Notes: generated by a model not told the origin, from the letters alone. A stretch of 64,000 nt of DNA from Rhinopithecus roxellana (GCF_007565055.1 NC_044557.1:66221095-66285094); one strand, 5' to 3'. Shown: positions 11,491-21,041, numbered from the stretch's first letter. Numbers and translations: made by a program.

Positions 11491-12990
11491 TAATGAATTC
11501 AATTTCAAGATGTCCAGTAAGCAGTTAAAAATGTAACACTGCAGAACAGGAGTGATGGAGATCCCATTAGTGGTTGCCAAAGGAATGGATGCGATTATCC
11601 AGACAGAACATACAGAGTAGCAAGACAACTGAAGATACAGCCTTAGAGAATGCTGGTATTTAAAGGGCAGATGAAAGAAGAGGAGCTAGCTGAGATTAAA
11701 ACAGACTGAAATGGATGCAGGACAAGGAAAAGCAAAAGTAGAAATGATGTGATTTGGCTAAAGCAAAGGATCCAGACTCGTAAGATAAATCAGACTAAGA
11801 AGTTAGGAATCAATTTTGTGGCCAAAGATCTTCAAACACTGGAGGTCTGGAAGGCTCATACTCCAATTCTCCCCATTTGCCCCAACCACAGGTGCTGGCA
11901 TTCACTGCAGGGTACAGTTTGAAAATCTGTACCCCACAGATGTGGGGGAACAAATAGTCATGGAGAGTTTCTGAATGGGAATTAACATGAATAGAGGTGG
12001 CATTAGGAAGACTAATCAGAAACCCATGTATAGGATTAATTGACAAAAAAACAGATTTTGCAAGCAACTAAGGAACCAATTTCAAAGATGGAAATGAGGA
12101 CTTGAATTAAGATGTGGCAGTTAGCATGAAAAAAGCAGCTTCAACAAGACTTCACCAGCCTAAGGTGTTGGCCAGGCTTTTTGGTAGGAATTGCGACCCT
12201 TTTGGGAGTTTTTTTGGGGGTACAGGGTCAGTAACACAGAGGCACTGGTCTAATGAAGGATTAACTTGGCAATGGTAATTAGGATTGAATGGCAGGTAAT
12301 ATAGGAGATAGAGAAACAACAAAATTATTGTAGCTGCACAGGTGTGAAGCGATGAGAATTTGAAATAAAGTTTAGCAGTAGGCATTCCTTAGTGACATTC
12401 TACTGTCTTTTTCAGAATGGTACTTCCAGTTTCTGACTGACTCAATTTCTGGTCACCCAGTTGGGAGATATGCCTGGGCATGTCAGGACAACAATTTAGG
12501 TCAAGATTCCCCAGCAAGCACGATGCCCTAGTTTAGGCTGGCATCATACCAGGCTCTTACCTCCCATCCAGCCCCAATTCTACCACTTCTGTTTCTTTGC
12601 CTTTACGTCTCTTCTACTTCTGTAAAATATCTGCATGTTGTCATAGTCATACACTACTTGTAAGTATCATTTTCATCCCACAAAATCTGACAGAACAAAT
12701 GGGATACTGGCCCAGGTGCAAGAACTTGGTTTTAAATTTAGCTCCACTACTGAGTCCTGGGCATGCCATTTAATGTTTTCTGGCCTAAACTTTACCTTGA
12801 AAATAGACTACAAATTAGATTAGCAATAGTTAACTCTGAGAAACTGACAAAAACTATGGACCCCTTTCTCAGAAGATTAACATCTGCACATAGAAAATCT
12901 ACATACCACTTCAGATTTATAAAGCCCCTTCTAGTCTACCCATGGACTCTTTAAGACAGTGGGGGGTTTTTGTTTTTGTTTTAATATGTG
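11490..12990. other. RRM2B intron, unique except small repeat remnants
   Basis: No exon is recognised. The p53 element at 12466-12485 lies here. Bases 12730-12800 weakly resemble MIR. Confidence 0.6.
12466..12485 (-). promoter_or_regulatory. RRM2B: p53 response element in RRM2B intron 1
   Basis: On the minus strand the 20 bases read TGACATGCCCAGGCATATCT, two abutting decamers with no spacer, about 1.9 kb downstream of the start codon. The human p53R2 intron-1 element, as I recall it from its original description, is the same except for CATGTCT in place of CATATCT. The first decamer matches RRRCWWGYYY at nine of ten positions. In the second, the core CWWG reads CATA, losing the G contacted by p53. 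The location and 19/20 identity make the orthology strong. The strength of the site in this species is unknown. Confidence 0.85.
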
Positions 12991-13195
12991 TACCAGGATC
13001 AGCTGAAATACTTGTTAAAAATGTAGATCTCAAGAGATTTTGATTCACTATGTTTGGGGTGTGGGTTCAGCAATTTACATTTTTTACAAAATACTCCAAG
13101 TAACTCTGATGCAGGTCTCCTATTATGCACTCTGGCATCTACAAAAACAAAGTGCTTCAGGCATCCCAGCATCTCAAGTTAAAAACTTTTGGACC
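12990..13195. mobile_element. MER5A-like (hAT-Charlie) fragment
   Basis: ACCAGGATCAGCTGAAATACTTG ... AACTCTGATGCAGGTCTCC follows the MER5A pattern. Confidence 0.65.
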
Positions 13196-14367
13196 ACTAA
13201 AATTCATTCTGAATCTAAAATTCTGTCTGTCTTTGCGGGTCTGTATCGAGATAGGAGTAATAAATAAAATTTAATATCCAGGTGTTAAGCCTGAATCACT
13301 GCTGGTGTCATTAGCATAAACAGCAAAGTCTGAATTTTCCCCTTTGAGTAAGGAAGTTGGTACTAAACGCATTTGTTTAAAAACAGGAAGAAAATGCTTG
13401 AGGGATATTTACAGTTAGTTACTAAATGCTTACAAAAATCAAGTCAAATAAAATAAAATCCCAAACCTGGAATCTACAACTTTCTAAAGAAATGTAGGGC
13501 CAAGCATGAATCTCTTGGGGGTGGAAACGTTTGTTTCCTCCAAATCTTCACAGTATTAAAACAAAGATACCACAGCAACAGGTTCCAGTAGTACAAAAAG
13601 CATTTCTCTTGCTCACAAACGACTTAGAAGTATTTGCAAAATGACACTGTTTGAAAATTATACAGCAACAGTTTAAACTACCATACAATCCTAGAGTCTA
13701 ACAAATTCTGGTTTATTTTAGGTACTTTTATCAGCATAAGATCTGTGGACAGGATGAACAACTTGGGCTTAAAAGCACTTAAAACTTTCGTGGCACTTTG
13801 CATAAAGCATTTTACTTAATTCTCTGTGAAGTATCACTTCCATTGTATAAAGGAAGAAAGTGACCCCAAGATTCAGTTAGTTAAGGAGCCGGGCCGGAGC
13901 AAAACCGGCCTCATGAGGATTTCGTGCCCCCTTCTACGTGTCAATTTCCACACGCGTTCTCCATCCCAAATGGTATGCACCTCTCCAGCAGAGACGCCAC
14001 AGTCCTCTTTCCTTGCCTTAGTTTCCCTAGCCAGGGCTCCAAAACAGAGAAGGAGGGTGGGAGAGCGTGAGGCGGACTAACGCAGGGGTAAGTCTCACCC
14101 CGGCCGGAGGCCTCCAAGCGTCGTCCTTGGCTGGCTCCGGGGCAGAGCAGCGGAGCGGGACGCAAACCCAAAGTCAGCTCCTTCCTCCGCCCTCCCCGGG
14201 GACGGCCTCCTCGGCGCTCGCAACGACGAAGCCAGGCTGCGGCGAGGGAAGGCGGACAGGCCTGTTCTGACCGCGACCAATAACATTTCCTACAGCGGTC
14301 CTGCAACTTGCAATCTAACGGGCTGGCGTGACTGCGGGGAGGGGGAAGAAGCGACAGCAACATTTAC

Positions 14368-14415
14368 CTCATCCTGATCCAGTCCGGCCGCTTCCGGCCT
14401 TTCTGGGTCGCCCAT
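14368..14415 (-). CDS. RRM2B: RRM2B exon 1, coding part (start codon to first donor)
   Basis: Sixteen codons, MGDPERPEAAGLDQDE, begin at the ATG on 14415-14413 and end at a GAG followed by the donor GTAAATG. This matches the p53R2 N-terminus, which is short and lacks the KEN-box destruction signal of the cell-cycle subunit RRM2; this is why p53R2 is stable outside S phase (known for the family). The start is supported by an in-frame TAG fifteen codons upstream with no other ATG between. The exon lies inside a CpG-rich island. The splice to exon 2 spans an intron of about 8.5 kb. The transcription start was not located, so only the coding part is given. Confidence 0.95.
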
Positions 14416-14607
14416 CGCGCAGACTCCGCCGAAGCTACGGGCGCTGAGGGAACTGAGCTAAGCAGGCTACCTCCAACTACGACAGGACGCAGGTGGTCCG
14501 CTGGTCCGCTGGTCCGCCCCGCCCCCAGCGCTAGGGTCCCGGCCGGCCCCACCCCGCCGCGCCGGCCCTGCTCTCTCGCCGGTCCATCGAGTGACTGTAC
14601 CAGCGCC

Positions 14608-14880
14608 GGCCTGGCCCCGCCTCCCCTGCCTCGGGGCTCCGCCTAACCTCGGCCAGCCCCGCCTCCCCGCCTGCGGCCTAAGGGAATCTCCCCGCCTCGG
14701 CCGACGCGCTTCCCCAACCTGCGGCCTAAGGGATCCTCCCCGCCTCTGCCCGCCCTGCCTCCCAACCTGCGGCCTTAGGGATTCTCCCAGTCTCGACAGG
14801 CCCCGCCTCCCCTGCCTCGGGGCTCCGCCTATCCCGCCCAGCCCCACTTCCCCGCCTGCGGCCTAAGAAAATCTCCCTGC
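14608..14880. repeat. GC-box minisatellite in RRM2B promoter
   Basis: The motif CCTGCGGCCTAAGG recurs with small changes at 14670, 14718, 14766 and 14855 (steps of 48, 48 and 89 bases). A larger block starting CCCCGCCTCCCCTGCC at 14615 recurs at 14801, 186 bases away. Most units carry one or two CCCCGCC boxes, so copy number would change the number of possible Sp1 sites just upstream of exon 1. Confidence 0.8.
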
Positions 14881-15647
14881 CTCCGCGGGCCCCGCCCAGT
14901 CGCCGGCTTTCCCCTGAGGTTACGCCGCCGGCTCTGCACTGCCCAGCCTACTCCAGCTGGCCCCACCTCACCGCATCGGTCCCGCCTCCTCCGCTCGCGC
15001 CCTCCGGGCGCCCACTCCTGAAGAGCTCACCTAGAGCCCTCGCGGCCTCTTTTTACTGCCGGCCCCGTGAGGGAGTCGGCTCGCTGCCCACCCCGCCCGG
15101 TCCCAGCTCGCCTCGCCCTCCCCAGGCTCTAGCCACCTGGTGCGGCAGGTGTCCTGCAGGTCGGCTCCAGATTCCCGAGCTTGTGCTTTGCGCTAGCCCA
15201 GCCTGTCCTGAGACACTGCGGAAGGCCAAGAGAACGCGCTGTTGCTGTGTGAAGCGCCGGGGACGGGGCAGCTACACCGCCAAACACTTCGGTAGGGAAT
15301 GGGCTGGCTGGTTTCGTGCGTAAGCAACCGAAAAGGGGAAGTGGCTGGGGGAAAGTGTGTGTGTGAATGCGGGTGAGTGAGGGGGAGAGGGACAAGTTAC
15401 TAAAGTCAGGAAAACATTTTGAAAAAAAATCTTTTGAAAAAAAATAGTTTGGTCTAACAAAAATAAAATGGAAGAGAGATTTAAGTAGTTTGAAGCTGAA
15501 AGATTGACGGGATCTTGCCGTGACCTGAACAGCATGCACCTGTTTTGTGGATGGCTGAAAGATGGTAAATAGGATCAAGATCTCACTTTAAGCGTTGAAA
15601 ATGCTGAAAGCTCTTTCTCAAACCTGCCATAGCGTGGGGGTAGACAG

Positions 15648-15649
<2 letters not shown>

Positions 15650-15714
<65 letters not shown>
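15650..15714. repeat. (TTTC)n microsatellite grown from the retrocopy tail
   Basis: About sixteen TTTC units adjoin the T-run 15715-15732, which is the A-tail on the minus strand. The target-site duplication itself contains TTTCTT, so the array probably seeded there. It should be length-polymorphic. Confidence 0.92.
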
Positions 15715-15715
<1 letters not shown>

Positions 15716-15748
15716 TTTTTTTTTTTTTTTTTGCGGCACCTGTGGGAG

Positions 15749-15754
15749 TTTATT
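15749..15754 (-). terminator. Polyadenylation signal of the ATAD3 retrocopy
   Basis: AATAAA on the minus strand, 16 bases before the A-tail begins at 15732. It was copied from the parental mRNA. Confidence 0.9.
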
Positions 15755-15847
15755 AGGGGGAGCATTTCCTTAATGTGCATGGACCAGAAAGGCAGGGGTG
15801 GGAGGAGTCTGCAGCCACGCTCCGTGAGGTATGTTCTCGCCGTGGAC

Positions 15848-17161
15848 TCAGGTTAAGGGGGGCTGGCCATCCTTCTTCAGCCAGCGCATTTTCTCCTGGT
15901 GCTTCTCGATAAAGTCGTCAACATGGGCATCCAACATGGCCTCGGTGAGGACCCCATCCTTGGAGGCATACGCCTTGGCCTGACAGGACTGAGCCAGTTG
16001 TGCGATCTCCCGGCTCGACATGCCGTCAGTCATCTCAGAGATCTCCTCCCACTTACTCTCATAGTCCAGCGGGGCCAGCTTCAGGCGCTGCTTTCCTTCT
16101 GTTAGCGGCTTAAGAACATACTTGTCAAAATACATTCTCAGCAGGCGTTCCAGCTCCTCCGACCAGGGCAGGTCGAAGTGCAATATCACGTCGATGCGGT
16201 CGTGGATGTCCCGGTGTAACTGCTGGGGGTGGCGGCTGCCCAGGACCAGCATGAATTTGTTGCTGCGCTCCTTCGTGTGCTTTAGGAAGGCGTTCTGGGC
16301 GACTCTGAGGTGATAATTGCTTATATCCTCAGTGGCTCGCTTCCGAAGGAAGGCGTCCGCGTCGTCCATGAAGAGCAGGAGGCCGCGCCGGCTGGTATTG
16401 GCCCAGTCAAACAGCTTGTGCATGGCGGTCACGCCTTCCCGCCCCATGAGGGCCAGGTCCTCGCCTGTCGTGATGGCGTAGTCCATGCCCGAGTACAGGG
16501 CGAGATTCTTGGCAAACAGTGTCTTCCCGGTGCCTGGTGGCCCGTACAGCAGGACGTTCCTGTACAGGCCGCTGTTCTGCTTCGTGTTCCTTGTTGTTAT
16601 AGCAATGTCTCGCACCCTCTCTTCCAGGCTGGGATGCAGCACAACACCCTCCAGCACGTGCTGGGGCCGACTGAAGTGACGCCGGCTGACCTGGAAGGGG
16701 TGCTGCAGCGCCTCCAGCACCGTGATGCTGGATGTCTCGCTCACCAGGGACGGCTTCCACAGCCGAGCCTCGATGAAGCCATTCTTGGCTGATTTTACCC
16801 CGACAGCCAGCAGCGTCAGCCCAATCACCGTGGCTGTCACTGTGTCCCGGTCTGTCACAAAGGAACGGAATCTTTCCCCAAACATGGTGACAGCTGTCCT
16901 GATGGACGCAAAGAAAGTTTGATGGTGCTTCTGCACGGACTCCTCCTGCTTCCGTAAGTTCTCCTCATTCACAAGTTTGAGCTTGGACTGTTCCTCCAGC
17001 TGCAAAGTCGGCTCCTGCATCTGCACCAGATTCACGCGTCCTTCGACATGGCCTGTGGGCGTTTCTCGGTAGGTGGAACCAGAGACTTGAGAAAAGAAAT
17101 GAGACACAGAGACAAAGTATAGAGAAAGAAAAAGTGGGCCCAGGGGACCGGCCCTAAGCAT
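15848..17161 (-). CDS. ATAD3-derived retrogene with LTR-encoded N-terminus (437 codons, intact frame)
   Basis: This is an intronless frame clearly derived from ATAD3, the mitochondrial inner-membrane AAA+ protein involved in nucleoid organisation and membrane contacts. Residues 1-37 come from an LTR and have no ATAD3 counterpart. Residues 42-62 and 63-78 are short pieces of the coiled-coil region, with the exons between them missing. A hydrophobic segment lies at about 107-124 and the AAA+ domain runs from about 170 to 420. Walker A (GPPGTGKT, 207-214) is intact. Walker B reads LLLFMDDADA (261-270), with Asp in place of the catalytic Glu. The sensor-1 Asn of LVLASN is Arg (310). The DRID arginine is kept. 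Many other residues differ from ATAD3A as I recall it, yet there is no stop or frameshift. Expression is unproven. It could be a translated new gene, a decoy, or a pseudogene whose frame survives by chance; ATP hydrolysis is unlikely. Confidence 0.7.
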   Translation of the reverse strand: MLRAGPLGPLFLSLYFVSVSHFFSQVSGSTYRETPTGHVEGRVNLVQMQEPTLQLEEQSKLKLVNEENLRKQEESVQKHHQTFFASIRTAVTMFGERFRSFVTDRDTVTATVIGLTLLAVGVKSAKNGFIEARLWKPSLVSETSSITVLEALQHPFQVSRRHFSRPQHVLEGVVLHPSLEERVRDIAITTRNTKQNSGLYRNVLLYGPPGTGKTLFAKNLALYSGMDYAITTGEDLALMGREGVTAMHKLFDWANTSRRGLLLFMDDADAFLRKRATEDISNYHLRVAQNAFLKHTKERSNKFMLVLGSRHPQQLHRDIHDRIDVILHFDLPWSEELERLLRMYFDKYVLKPLTEGKQRLKLAPLDYESKWEEISEMTDGMSSREIAQLAQSCQAKAYASKDGVLTEAMLDAHVDDFIEKHQEKMRWLKKDGQPPLT

Positions 17162-17181
17162 ACAGAGGACCCACGCTGGCC
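17053..17181 (-). mobile_element. HERV-K (LTR5-like) R/U5 fragment at the 5' end of the retrocopy
   Basis: On the minus strand the text runs from a GTGGGTCCTCTGTATGCT block through GCCGGTCCCCTGGGCCC, CTATACTTTGTCTCTGTGTC and GAGAAACGCCCACAG. These phrases are typical of the 3' half of HERV-K(HML-2) LTR5 and of the SINE-R part of SVA. It ends exactly at CCCACAG; in LTR5 this is followed by GTGTGT, but here ATAD3 sequence follows, as expected if a splice donor was used. No coding viral sequence is present. Confidence 0.82.
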
Positions 17182-17419
17182 AGACAGTCTTTCTTAAAGC
17201 AACTACTAGGGGTCAGATGCTGAGTGAAATTTTTTTTCATCTGTGAACTTTAATAGCCACATAGATTCTACTAAGCAACTGAGTCTCAATTTACTATAGG
17301 CCACTTGGCAAATAATCAGATTCATTCACTTAATGTCATCAAACAATATTGTGTGTCGGGCATCATGTTTAGGTATTCAAGATACAAACATGAATGAGTT
17401 CGGTGAAAAAGAATCATCA

Positions 17420-17719
17420 GGCCGGGCGCGGTGGCTCAAGCCTGTAATCCCAGCACTTTGGGAGGCCGAGACGGGTGAATCGCGAGGTCAGGAGATCGAG
17501 AACATCCTGGCTAACACGGTGAAACCCCGTCTCTATTAAAAAATACAAAAAACTAGCCGGGCGAGGTAGCGGGCGCCTGTAGTCCCAGCTACTCGGGAGG
17601 CTGAGGCAGGAGAATGGCGTTAACCCGGGAGGTGGAGCTTGCAGTGAGCTGAGATCCAGCCACTGCACTCCAGCCTGGGCGACAGAGCGAGACTCCGTCT
17701 CAAAAAAAAAAAAAAAAAA
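17420..17719 (+). mobile_element. AluYR type
   Basis: GGCCGGGCGCGGTGGCTCAAGCC, GAGACGGGTGAATCGCGAGG, AACTAGCCGGGCGAGG. The flanking repeat AAAAGAATCATCA is visible. Confidence 0.92.
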
Positions 17720-17734
17720 GAATCATCATGGGCA

Positions 17735-17885
17735 TGCATTCTAGTTCCCTCACTTATTAGCCATGCTGCCTTGGGTCAACCTCTCTGAGACTCAGCTTTC
17801 TCATCTACAGGATAAGAATAATAATCCCTTCCTCATAAGGTTGTTGTGTGAATTTAATAATATATGACTTGTAAAACACTTAAGG
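17735..17885 (+). mobile_element. MIR fragment
   Basis: CTGCCTTGGGTCAACCTCTC, CTCATCTACAGGATAAGAATAATAA. Confidence 0.7.
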
Positions 17886-17936
17886 GGTGGGAAATCACCT
17901 TGATGCAATGGTAGCTTCCACGTACGAGTCAGGCCA

Positions 17937-18198
17937 TCCCAGAGGGTCATGGAACTCGAGACCAGGAGATCGAGACCAGCCTGACCAACATGGCGAAACC
18001 CCGTCTCTACTAAAAATACAAAAATTAGTCGGCCGTGGTGGCGCATGCCTATAATTCCAGCTACTTGAGAGGCCGAGGCAGGAGAATCGCTTGAATCCGG
18101 GAGGCAGAGGTTGCAGTGAGCTTAGATCGCGCCATTGCACTCCTGCCTTGATGTCAAGAGCGAAACTCCGTCTCAAAAAACAAAACAAAACAAAAAAA
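17937..18198 (+). mobile_element. Alu, 5'-truncated
   Basis: Begins in the middle of the left arm (GAGACCAGGAGATCGAGACCAG) and ends with a CAAAACAAAACAAAAAAA tail. Confidence 0.88.
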
Positions 18199-18199
18199 T

Positions 18200-18930
18200 T
18201 TTCCTTGGCTTTACAATCATAAACGAAATACATTACAATTCTTCAACTGAAGAAGATATGCAAAAACTGTTACGGCATTTTGTTTGTTTTATGTGTGGGT
18301 TGTTTTTTGTTGTTAGAGCAAAATAACTAACTGGAATATAAAGATAAGACCTCAAGGAGCATGGCACTAATGGAGAAGGGAGTCTTCGCAAAACCATTAT
18401 TTCTTCCCCCATTCTGTCTTCATTTGATGTGGATCAAAAGATAACATTGGCCATTTGGTTAAAAAATGCAATACGCTTTTATGTATTATAACTATGGCAT
18501 ATACAATATGCCATAAAGACTATATGAATATGTAGAATTCTGTTACTCCTAGAGATCTTGCAGTTACACATTTAATTGTTTACATAGTTACATTGTAACT
18601 GATACATACTTTACATACAATAAAGTAATGGGGAAGAGGAAAATGATAGAGAAAACTATAGTAGTCAGGGTGTGGTGGAACCAAATTGCAGTTTTCTAAT
18701 TGAAAATGCATCCTTGGTAGCTAAGAACAGAGTTCTGTTTTAAAGTAGCAGACTCCTTTTTCAGTCAAGACCTCCTGTCCTTGGAACACATTAATTGTAT
18801 CTTTAGCCTCCGCACCAACTTTACAGGTGTGTCTATTTCATTGATTGGTTGCACATGAAGTCTAGAATCTGATCAGCCTCATTGCCTAACCCTGTTCACA
18901 ATAGGCTTTCATTAATTTACTGAGCAGTAT
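18200..18930. other. Intergenic unique sequence, nothing recognised
   Basis: AT-rich; no open frame of note, no repeat recognised. Confidence 0.55.
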
Positions 18931-18934
18931 ATGC

Positions 18935-19237
18935 CTTTTTTTTTTTTTTTTTAAAGATGGAGTCTCATTCTGTCACCCAGGCTGGAGTGCAGTGGTGGGA
19001 TCTTGGCTCAACGCAGCCTCTGCCTTCCAGGTTCAAGTGATCCTCCTGCCTCAGCTTCCCGAGTAGCTGGGATTACAGGCGCCTGCCACCACACCCAGCT
19101 AATTTTTGTATTTTTTTAGTAGAGACGGTGTTTCACCATGTTGGCCAGGCTGATGTCGGACTCCCGACCTCAGGTGATCTGCCCGCTTTGGCCTCCCAAA
19201 GTGCTGGGAGTACAAGTGTGAGCTACTGCACCCAGCT
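18935..19237 (-). mobile_element. Alu, full length
   Basis: T-run, AAGATGGAGTCTCATTCTGTC to GAGCTACTGCACCCAGC. Confidence 0.92.
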
Positions 19238-19239
19238 GG

Positions 19240-19865
19240 GATATGCCTTTTAATCTTAAACTGCACCACAGACCCATTCTGCCCTGCCACCTTCCAATTA
19301 ATAGGATTGTTGTTCTCAATCTTGCCTCCTTCCTTGGGCTTTCCGTCAGCCAGTCTTCTTAACTGCCACTTCACAAAATGGGTGTCAGTTCTGTGCCAAA
19401 CAAGCATACAAGCTGTACCCTGTTAAATCATTTTAAAACATAACAGCAAGGGGAAAGAGATTGAGTGGACTAACATATTTTGGTTAGGATGTGGGAAGGG
19501 GAGAGAGTGGAAGGATTATACTGTCTGAATCTTAATGTTACTGTTCATGTACTGTTTGATGCATCAGCCTTCCTTGCTGGTGGTGTCGTTATGAGGACCA
19601 TAGTGAGGATGAGCAAGAGTGCTCAGCAGGTAGAAGGTGGAGCCTTCTTTTGGAGAACTGGTGGAACCTGACTCCAGCTGTAACTGGATTTATAACCAGT
19701 TATAATAAACCTACTGAGCAGTTATGGATGGTATCTGTGTTTCTTGGACAGAGCACGTGTGGGGCCAGAGTGGATCTCACCAGTGAGTGGCTGATTTAGG
19801 GATAACGTAGTTGTCAGTCTGGCAGTAACATGATCATTCCCTTATGAATATTTAAGATTTACTTG
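19240..19865. other. Intergenic, nothing recognised
   Basis: No gene or named repeat seen. An AATAAA occurs at about 19704 without a tail. Confidence 0.5.
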
Positions 19866-20168
19866 GGGCCGGGCACGGTGGCTCACGCCTGTAATCCCAG
19901 CACTTTGGGAGGCCAAGGCTGGCGGATCACCTGAGGTCAGGAGTTTGAGACCAGCCTGACCAACGTGGAGAAACCCTGTCTCTACTAAAAATATAAAATT
20001 AGCCGGGCGTGGTGGTGCAAGCCTGTAATCCCAGCTACTTGGGAGGCTGAGGCAGGAGAATTGCTCGAACCTGGGAGGCGGAAGTTGTGATGAGCCACGA
20101 TTGCACCACTGCACTCCAGCCTGGACAACAAGAGCAAAACTCCGTCTCAAAAAAAAAAAAAAAAAAAA
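19866..20168 (+). mobile_element. Alu, full length
   Basis: GGGCCGGGCACGGTGGCTCACG start. The flank ATTTACTTGG is repeated after the tail (target-site duplication). Confidence 0.93.
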
Positions 20169-20590
20169 GATTTACTTGGTCTTTCCAGCCCTTTTAATCT
20201 AAAAATGGAACTCTCGTGTGTTCCATTATTTTTGTGTATGTTCAATACACATATGTTCCGTTCATCCTATTTTTAACATGCCTCACAGCATAATTATTTA
20301 TACATAATACATCTTACCAATTTCATTATGTCTAACAAGTCATTTGCTCCCATACTTAGTTTCTCTCAATTTCTATGGCAGAATTGAATATTCTTAAATA
20401 ACATAGCAAAAACACACAATGGTACTTAGAATAGTGTAGTCTGGATGAGTTTCCCTCAGGATGTTCAAAGTTATTGGGAGAGCACATGAAAACAATAACA
20501 TGTGTAACTGAAAGATCTCAAGGAGTAAGAGGATTCTGCATCTTCATATGGACTTTATGGCATGTTTTATTTTCCAAAAATGGCCATACA

Positions 20591-20926
20591 GGCCGGGCGC
20601 GGTGGCTCAAGCCTGTAATCCCAGCACTTTGGGAGGCCGAGACGGGCGGATCACGAGGTCAGGAGATCGAGACCATCCTGGCTAACATGGTGAAACCCCA
20701 TCTCTACTAAAAAATACAAAAAAAAAAAAAAAAAAAAACAAAAACAAAAACTAGCCGGGCGAGGTGGCGGGCGCCTGTAGTCCCAGCTACTCGGGAGGCT
20801 GAGGCAGGAGAATGGCGTAAACCCGGGAGGCGGAGCTTGCAGTGAGCTGAGATCCGGCCACTGCGCTCCAGCCTGGGCGACAGAGCGAGACTCCGTCTCA
20901 ACAACAACAACAACAACAAAAAAAAC
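20591..20926 (+). mobile_element. AluYR type with expanded central A-tract
   Basis: Flanked by AAAAATGGCCATACA at 20576-20590 and 20927-20941. The A-tract between arms has grown to about 40 bases (AAAAACAAAAACAAAAA). Confidence 0.94.
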
Positions 20927-21041
20927 AAAAATGGCCATACACTATTTCTGGTACCATATGCTGTTCCAGAACTTGGATACACCTCCCATTAAAAGGTGAT
21001 GTCTAATGCGCTTCCCTTTGCATATGGGCCATCAATACTAA

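Larger units (their letters stand above)
5874..14367 (-). other. RRM2B: RRM2B intron 1
   Basis: The interval between exons 1 and 2 is bounded by GT (14367-14366) and AG (5875-5874) on the minus strand. It holds about eight Alu copies, a MIR, a MER5A-like fragment and stretches of unique sequence at 6200-7100, 7360-7860, 8790-9100 and 10515-11180. Bases 11490-12960 are mostly unique and contain the p53 element. I see no additional coding exon in it. An open frame at 13941-14363 directly after the donor could only be an alternative first exon if transcripts show it. Confidence 0.85.
14000..15300 (-). promoter_or_regulatory. RRM2B: CpG-island promoter region of RRM2B
   Basis: This stretch is markedly richer in G, C and CpG than anything else in the window apart from the ATAD3 retrocopy. 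It covers RRM2B exon 1 and about 900 bases upstream of it. Many CCCCGCC/CCCCGCCT boxes (Sp1-type GC boxes) are present between 14510 and 15100. No TATA box was found near exon 1, as expected for a housekeeping-type start. Plus-strand open frames here have no recognisable product and look like by-products of GC richness. A divergent transcript is possible but is not shown by the sequence. Confidence 0.8.
15656..17181 (-). mobile_element. L1-mobilised processed retrocopy (LTR R/U5 + ATAD3 cDNA + poly(A))
   Basis: The insertion is flanked by the 14-bp direct repeat AGACAGTCTTTCTT at 15642-15655 and 17182-17195. Read on the minus strand, the target is TT/AAGAAA, an L1-endonuclease type site. The insert lacks introns, has AATAAA at 15754-15749 and an A-tail starting at 15732. 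The tail continues into a (GAAA)n stretch that reaches the repeat. The 5' end at 17181 lies inside LTR sequence, so LTR and ATAD3 parts were retrotransposed as one RNA. It sits about 1.3 kb upstream of RRM2B in the same orientation. Confidence 0.93.

Noticed and set aside
13941..14363. 140-codon minus-strand frame just downstream of RRM2B exon 1
   Set aside because: It starts four bases beyond the exon-1 donor in a CpG island and has no recognised domain. It might be an alternative first exon, but the sequence alone does not show this.
14467..14866. Open frames on both strands over the GC-rich promoter repeat
   Set aside because: Low-complexity translation of a GC minisatellite with repeated Arg/Gly/Pro; no sign of a gene.
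15272..15578. Minus-strand open frames upstream of the TTTC repeat
   Set aside because: No family resemblance, no splice or promoter context; adjacent to an A-rich stretch.
16122..16922. Plus-strand and other-frame open frames inside the ATAD3 copy
   Set aside because: Shadows of the ATAD3 frame on the minus strand.
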